From Muribaculum sp. (lineage in GTDB: Bacteria > Bacillota > Clostridia > Lachnospirales > Lachnospiraceae): a DNA stretch of 64,000 nucleotides. This document shows, piece by piece, positions 61,442-64,000 of this stretch. Position 1 is the stretch's first letter. The number at the start of each line of letters is the position of its first letter. Both the position numbers and the translations under genes were made by a program. The DNA lies in the NCBI GenBank assembly GCA_023663505.1, contig JAMPHH010000006.1, positions 44,251 through 108,250 of the forward strand. The letters are read 5' to 3'. The notes under the pieces are model-generated. The model did not search any database. It was not told where the DNA came from and was given only the letters and a program-made list of their open reading frames with translations.

Positions 61442-61470
61442 TTGACATATGTTGAGTTATTTGATAGTAT
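61442..61470 (+). promoter_or_regulatory. Promoter for the small membrane protein and DUF2085 genes
   Basis: TTGACA (61442-61447), 17-base spacer, TAGTAT (61465-61470). The leader of about 90 nt contains a GATTA-ATGCGC-TAATC hairpin near 61479. Confidence 0.6.
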
Positions 61471-61566
61471 CAAAAAGGATTAATGCGCTAATCTTAAAAA
61501 AATACTAAAAACATCTTAATTGGAGGCAATTCTCGAATGCTGACAAAATGAGGAAAGGGAGATAAA

Positions 61567-61806
61567 ATGGACGAGAATAACAATGTAGTTGACAACGGTG
61601 GATTTTTATGGGGATTACTGGGCTGCTGTATTCCTATTGTGGGCTTGGTTTTATTCCTTGTGTGGAAGGATTCAAAGCCTAAGACCGCTAAGGCAGCGGG
61701 AATCGGCGCACTTGTATCGGTTGGGTTGAGTGTAGTTTTCTATATTATTTACTTTGTTTTAATTGGGTTATTAGGGGTAGCGGCAGCAGGAGCAATTCTT
61801 GTTTAA
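61567..61806 (+). CDS. Small two-helix membrane protein, unrecognised
   Basis: 79 residues: a polar N-terminus (MDENNNVVDNGGF), two hydrophobic helices (about 14-34 and 46-75) and a Lys-rich loop between them (WKDSKPKTAKAAGIG). It resembles short Gly-rich membrane proteins of Clostridia that lack a named function. GAAAGGGAG precedes ATG 61567. The next gene starts 8 bases before its stop codon ends, so it is translationally coupled to the DUF2085 protein. Confidence 0.75.
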   Translation: MDENNNVVDNGGFLWGLLGCCIPIVGLVLFLVWKDSKPKTAKAAGIGALVSVGLSVVFYIIYFVLIGLLGVAAAGAILV

Positions 61807-62203
61807 TCGCGTCGGTACATTTTTGCGGATTTTCTTCGGATGCCATGCAAGGCCGGATCGTTCCTTCTATTTTCGCGGCAGGCAGTTTCCAATCTGCGCG
61901 CGCTGTACGGGAGAATTGGTTGGTATGTTTATCGGTGTCTTCGCTGCGATTTGTTATGGCTGCTTAGACTTTTGGATTGCATGTCTGATGATGCTTCCGC
62001 TGATTGTGGACGGATTTGTACAGAGACTGACCGCATATGAAAGCAATAACCTGCGAAGGCTGTGGACGGGAATTTTGTTCGGCATTGCTTTTATATTCAT
62101 GTTTATTTATTTTCATCGCGCCTGCGTTCATATTGCGGGGTGGATTTTAAAGCTTTTCTGCGACCCGCAGAAGGTAGACAGTGTGATGGAGAGATTTGTA
62201 TGA
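61799..62203 (+). CDS. DUF2085 membrane protein
   Basis: 134 residues. The N-terminal motif FFGCHARPDRSFYFRGRQFP followed by CARCTGE is the DUF2085 signature, with paired Cys and His residues that may bind metal. Three membrane helices follow (about 40-58, 62-80 and 95-115). The start is a TTG at 61799 with AGGAG about 8 bases upstream, overlapping the preceding gene. Function of the family is unknown. A terminator begins 14 bases after the stop. Confidence 0.85.
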   Translation: MFNRVGTFLRIFFGCHARPDRSFYFRGRQFPICARCTGELVGMFIGVFAAICYGCLDFWIACLMMLPLIVDGFVQRLTAYESNNLRRLWTGILFGIAFIFMFIYFHRACVHIAGWILKLFCDPQKVDSVMERFV

Positions 62204-62216
62204 TGGGAAATAAGAG

Positions 62217-62260
62217 AAATCGGGTTGAGCATGTAAATACAGTTTGACCCGATTTTTTGA
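62217..62260 (+). terminator. Terminator, first copy of the duplicated cassette
   Basis: AAATCGGGT (62217-62225) pairs with ACCCGATTT (62247-62255), running into TTTTTTG. The T-run merges directly into the -35 box of the next promoter. Confidence 0.85.
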
Positions 62261-62285
62261 CACTGCAATATGTGCGAAATATGAA
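62257..62285 (+). promoter_or_regulatory. Promoter, first copy of the duplicated cassette
   Basis: TTGACA (62257-62262), 17-base spacer, TATGAA (62280-62285), overlapping the end of the terminator T-run. Confidence 0.55.
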
Positions 62286-62320
62286 ACAATAATTTTGGAT
62301 CAAGCTTAGGAGGGAAAGCG

Positions 62321-62788
62321 ATGAGAGAGTCAATGGCAATGATGGGAATGCTTTGGGGGATTATTATTTTTGTGCTCCTGTTTATGGGGGTATTCTATGT
62401 GATTTATGGAATTTCACACTCAAAGGCGCTCAAGGCGTTAGGGTATGACAAACCGTGGATGGCATGGATTCCCCTTGCAAATTGTTGGGCGCTTGCAGAG
62501 GTGGCACTGGACGGTGAGGAGGAGATGAAATTATTTGATTCGATTAGCATACCGGCAATGGTGTTTAAGCTTTGGTGGTTAATTTCGTATGCTGTTTCGA
62601 TTGTCCCGGGAGTGGGAGCCATATTAAATCTCGCCATGCGGGTGATCTGTTTAGGCACCTGTTATATAAAGGTATACGCGAGACTGGATGGAAAATCAGA
62701 GGCGGAGACACAGGTGCTTGGCTATGTATCGGGCTTTCTGCCGATTATTGCCGTGGTTAAGTTCCTTATGGGACGTTATGAAGGTTAG
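62321..62788 (+). CDS. DUF5684-like membrane protein, copy 1
   Basis: 155 residues with about four membrane segments: 10-30, a re-entrant or amphipathic KPWMAWIPLANCWALAE (about 43-60), 78-100, and a C-terminal helix near 133-150. The phrase KALGYDKPWMAWIPLANCWA corresponds to the K..G.PGW...IP..N.. pattern of DUF5684 and related signal-peptidase-like small membrane proteins. AGGAGGG precedes ATG 62321 by 6 bases. The gene and its terminator-promoter leader are repeated immediately downstream. Function unknown. Confidence 0.8.
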   Translation: MRESMAMMGMLWGIIIFVLLFMGVFYVIYGISHSKALKALGYDKPWMAWIPLANCWALAEVALDGEEEMKLFDSISIPAMVFKLWWLISYAVSIVPGVGAILNLAMRVICLGTCYIKVYARLDGKSEAETQVLGYVSGFLPIIAVVKFLMGRYEG

Positions 62789-62869
62789 GTCAATGGAGAT
62801 TGCGAGGGTCAATATCTGCAATGTTATTTATGACTTTGCGATTGTCCTATTGTATGATGAGGAATAAGA

Positions 62870-62913
62870 AAATCGGGTTGAGCGTGTAAATACAGTTTGA
62901 CCCGATTTTTTGA
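62870..62913 (+). terminator. Terminator, second copy of the duplicated cassette
   Basis: AAATCGGGT (62870-62878) pairs with ACCCGATTT (62900-62908), followed by a T-run, nearly identical to 62217-62260 (one loop base differs). Confidence 0.85.
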
Positions 62914-62938
62914 CACTGCAATATGTGCGAAATATGAA
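62910..62938 (+). promoter_or_regulatory. Promoter, second copy of the duplicated cassette
   Basis: TTGACA (62910-62915), 17-base spacer, TATGAA (62933-62938), identical to the first copy. Confidence 0.55.
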
Positions 62939-62970
62939 GCAATGATTTTGGATCAAGCTTGGGAGGGAAG

Positions 62971-63438
62971 ATGAATAGGTCGATGGCATTTCATGAACTG
63001 GTTTTGGGGATTTTGTTTTTTTCGATTCTGTTTATGGGGATATTTTATGTGCTTTGTGGAATTTCACACTCAAAGGCGCTCAAGGCGTTAGGGTATGCCA
63101 GACCGTGGATGGCTTGGATTCCCCTTGCAAATTACTGGGCGCTTGCAGAGGCGGCGATGGACGGTGAGGAGAATGTTGTTTTCTTTAGCACGGTCAGCGT
63201 CTCGACGGCATCTTTTAGGCTCTGGTGGTTATTTGCCTATGTTGTTTCACTTGTCCCGGGAGTGGGAACCATATTAAATATCGCCATGCGGGTGATCTGT
63301 TTAGGTACATGCTATATAAAGGTATACGCGAGACTTGATGGAAAGTCAGAGGCGGAGACACAGGTGCTTGGCTATGTATCGGGTTTTCTGCCAATTATTG
63401 CCGCGGTTAAGTTCCTTATGGGACATTATGATGCTTAG
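62971..63438 (+). CDS. DUF5684-like membrane protein, copy 2
   Basis: 155 residues, a paralogue of the preceding gene in the same orientation. The segment SHSKALKALGY (about 32-42) and the last 60 residues (AMRVICLGTCYIKVYARLDG onward) are nearly identical to copy 1, while the first 25 residues and the stretch at about 67-95 differ at many positions (VVFFSTVSVSTASFRLWW against MKLFDSISIPAMVFKLWW). GGAGGG lies only 3 bases before ATG 62971; a 3-base deletion shortened the spacing compared with copy 1. Function unknown. Confidence 0.8.
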   Translation: MNRSMAFHELVLGILFFSILFMGIFYVLCGISHSKALKALGYARPWMAWIPLANYWALAEAAMDGEENVVFFSTVSVSTASFRLWWLFAYVVSLVPGVGTILNIAMRVICLGTCYIKVYARLDGKSEAETQVLGYVSGFLPIIAAVKFLMGHYDA

Positions 63439-63575
63439 CAAGAATGCTGAACTCAAAATGGTAGGTGATAATGCGTGAACTTAGCTGGTATTTGACAAGA
63501 TAACAATTAAGGGACTTAGATGATTTAATCAAATCCAGATTGCACATTATACGAACACAGAAAGGTTAAATATTA

Positions 63576-63767
63576 ATGGATTACATAAATTATTTAGCTG
63601 AGGCTGTATATTTCTTTCAGAAATTCATTTGTCATGTTCAGCATGAAGAACCACTGCAGTTAAGTGCTCAGGCGTTTAGAGAATTGAAAATCAATGAAAG
63701 CATATATAAGGCAGCAATGAGAATATTGGTTGTCAACAATATGATTGATTTTGATGGAAAGAAATAA
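63576..63767 (+). CDS. Small soluble protein, unrecognised
   Basis: 63 residues, helical, with aromatic and acidic residues (MDYINYLAEAVYFFQKFICH; ends MIDFDGKK). GAAAGG precedes the ATG at 63576 by about 9 bases. No motif is recognised. It is AT-rich and lies between the duplicated membrane genes and a promoter at the right edge. Confidence 0.5.
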   Translation: MDYINYLAEAVYFFQKFICHVQHEEPLQLSAQAFRELKINESIYKAAMRILVVNNMIDFDGKK

Positions 63768-63839
63768 GAGGCAATGAATTAGGACGGTTTGTCCTTTATA
63801 AATATTGATGTAATTTGACCATCTAATTTGATCAAAGGA

Positions 63840-63881
63840 AATTCATTTTTATCATATTTTAAAAAATGATAAAAATGAATT
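63840..63881. repeat. 16-bp perfect inverted repeat beside the -35 box
   Basis: AATTCATTTTTATCAT (63840-63855) and its exact complement (63866-63881) form a long AT-rich stem. The right arm overlaps the first two bases of the downstream -35 box, so it could be a terminator, an operator or both. Confidence 0.65.
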
Positions 63882-63908
63882 GACAATAAGAATAAGAAGT
63901 AATATATT
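63880..63908 (+). promoter_or_regulatory. Promoter for the gene at the right edge
   Basis: TTGACA (63880-63885), 17-base spacer, TATATT (63903-63908), 55 bases before ATG 63963. Confidence 0.65.
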
Positions 63909-63962
63909 TTAATTATATCATAGGAAATAATGAACAATTTAAAGCATAAATGAGGTCATTGA

Positions 63963-64000
63963 ATGAGGCAATTTGATTATCGCGAGAAATGGAAGGAATT
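63963..64000 (+). CDS. Start of a probable Fic-family protein, 3' end outside window
   Basis: Only 12 codons are visible, MRQFDYREKWKE, from ATG 63963 with GAGGT about 6 bases upstream and a good promoter. The opening M-R-x-F-D-Y is common in Fic/DOC-family AMP transferases of bacteria, which is the sole basis for the name. Too little sequence is available for certainty. Confidence 0.4.
   Translation, partial: MRQFDYREKWKE

Overview
The window looks like a chromosomal segment of a Gram-positive, anaerobic gut-type Lachnospiraceae (class Clostridia). The evidence is the SCIFF peptide with its radical-SAM maturase next to a fused secDF, HemZ-type coproporphyrinogen dehydrogenase, a PrpC/PASTA-kinase/RsgA module, AGGAGG-type ribosome binding sites with frequent TTG and GTG starts, and a DNPR-type MurE. 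No rRNA, tRNA, CRISPR array, complete IS element or prophage was seen. Species cannot be named from the sequence.

Layout. 1-6.1 kb: the 3' part of a giant repeat-rich extracellular protein, followed by a 225-bp long-inverted-repeat element and a small membrane protein on the minus strand. 7-11.6 kb: SEC-C protein, CBS protein, apt, relA/spoT-type RSH and an MBL-fold hydrolase, a nucleotide/stringent-response block. 11.7-17.5 kb: moxR, DUF58, transglutaminase and hemZ, tightly coupled. 17.5-21.6 kb: an AT-richer accessory island with a SMI1/KNR4 immunity-like protein, small orphans, a GNAT enzyme, a chimeric membrane protein and a GNAT remnant. 21.6-25.8 kb: hisS, aspS, then a phosphopantetheinyl transferase. 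25.8-29.3 kb: a heterodimeric ABC exporter. 29.3-32.7 kb: a repeat element, a coiled-coil protein, a cell-wall amidase and a Na/Pi transporter, convergent with a CNNM/HlyC-type protein (32.7-34.1 kb, minus).

34.2-38.9 kb: the SCIFF locus, consisting of a TIGR04086-type membrane protein, the six-Cys peptide, an unusual 37-bp tandem array, the radical-SAM maturase and secDF. 39-41.8 kb: a PARG-like TIGR02452 protein and recJ. 41.8-45.8 kb: a second AT-rich island that looks like a decayed type I restriction locus. Intact YhcG/DUF1016 remains, while hsdS is broken by a lost start codon and an internal deletion. An MNT/HEPN pair and a lipoprotein follow. 46-54.5 kb: murE, priA, def, fmt, zinc peptidase, rsmB and rlmN in one close-packed run. 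54.5-59.1 kb: PP2C phosphatase, PASTA kinase, rsgA and an esterase. 59-61.1 kb: a divergent pair of unrecognised proteins, one behind a good sigma-K-like promoter. 61.5-64 kb: small membrane proteins, including a tandem duplication that carries its own terminator-promoter cassette, and the first codons of a probable Fic protein at the right edge.

Functionally the core blocks join stringent response, translation (aminoacyl-tRNA synthesis, formylation/deformylation, rRNA methylation), peptidoglycan precursor synthesis with PASTA-kinase signalling, and Sec export with SCIFF maturation. Accessory DNA is confined to the gaps between these operons. The features most worth following up are the repeat array inside the SCIFF operon, the two palindromic repeat elements, the restriction-locus remnant and the duplicated cassette at 62-63.4 kb.
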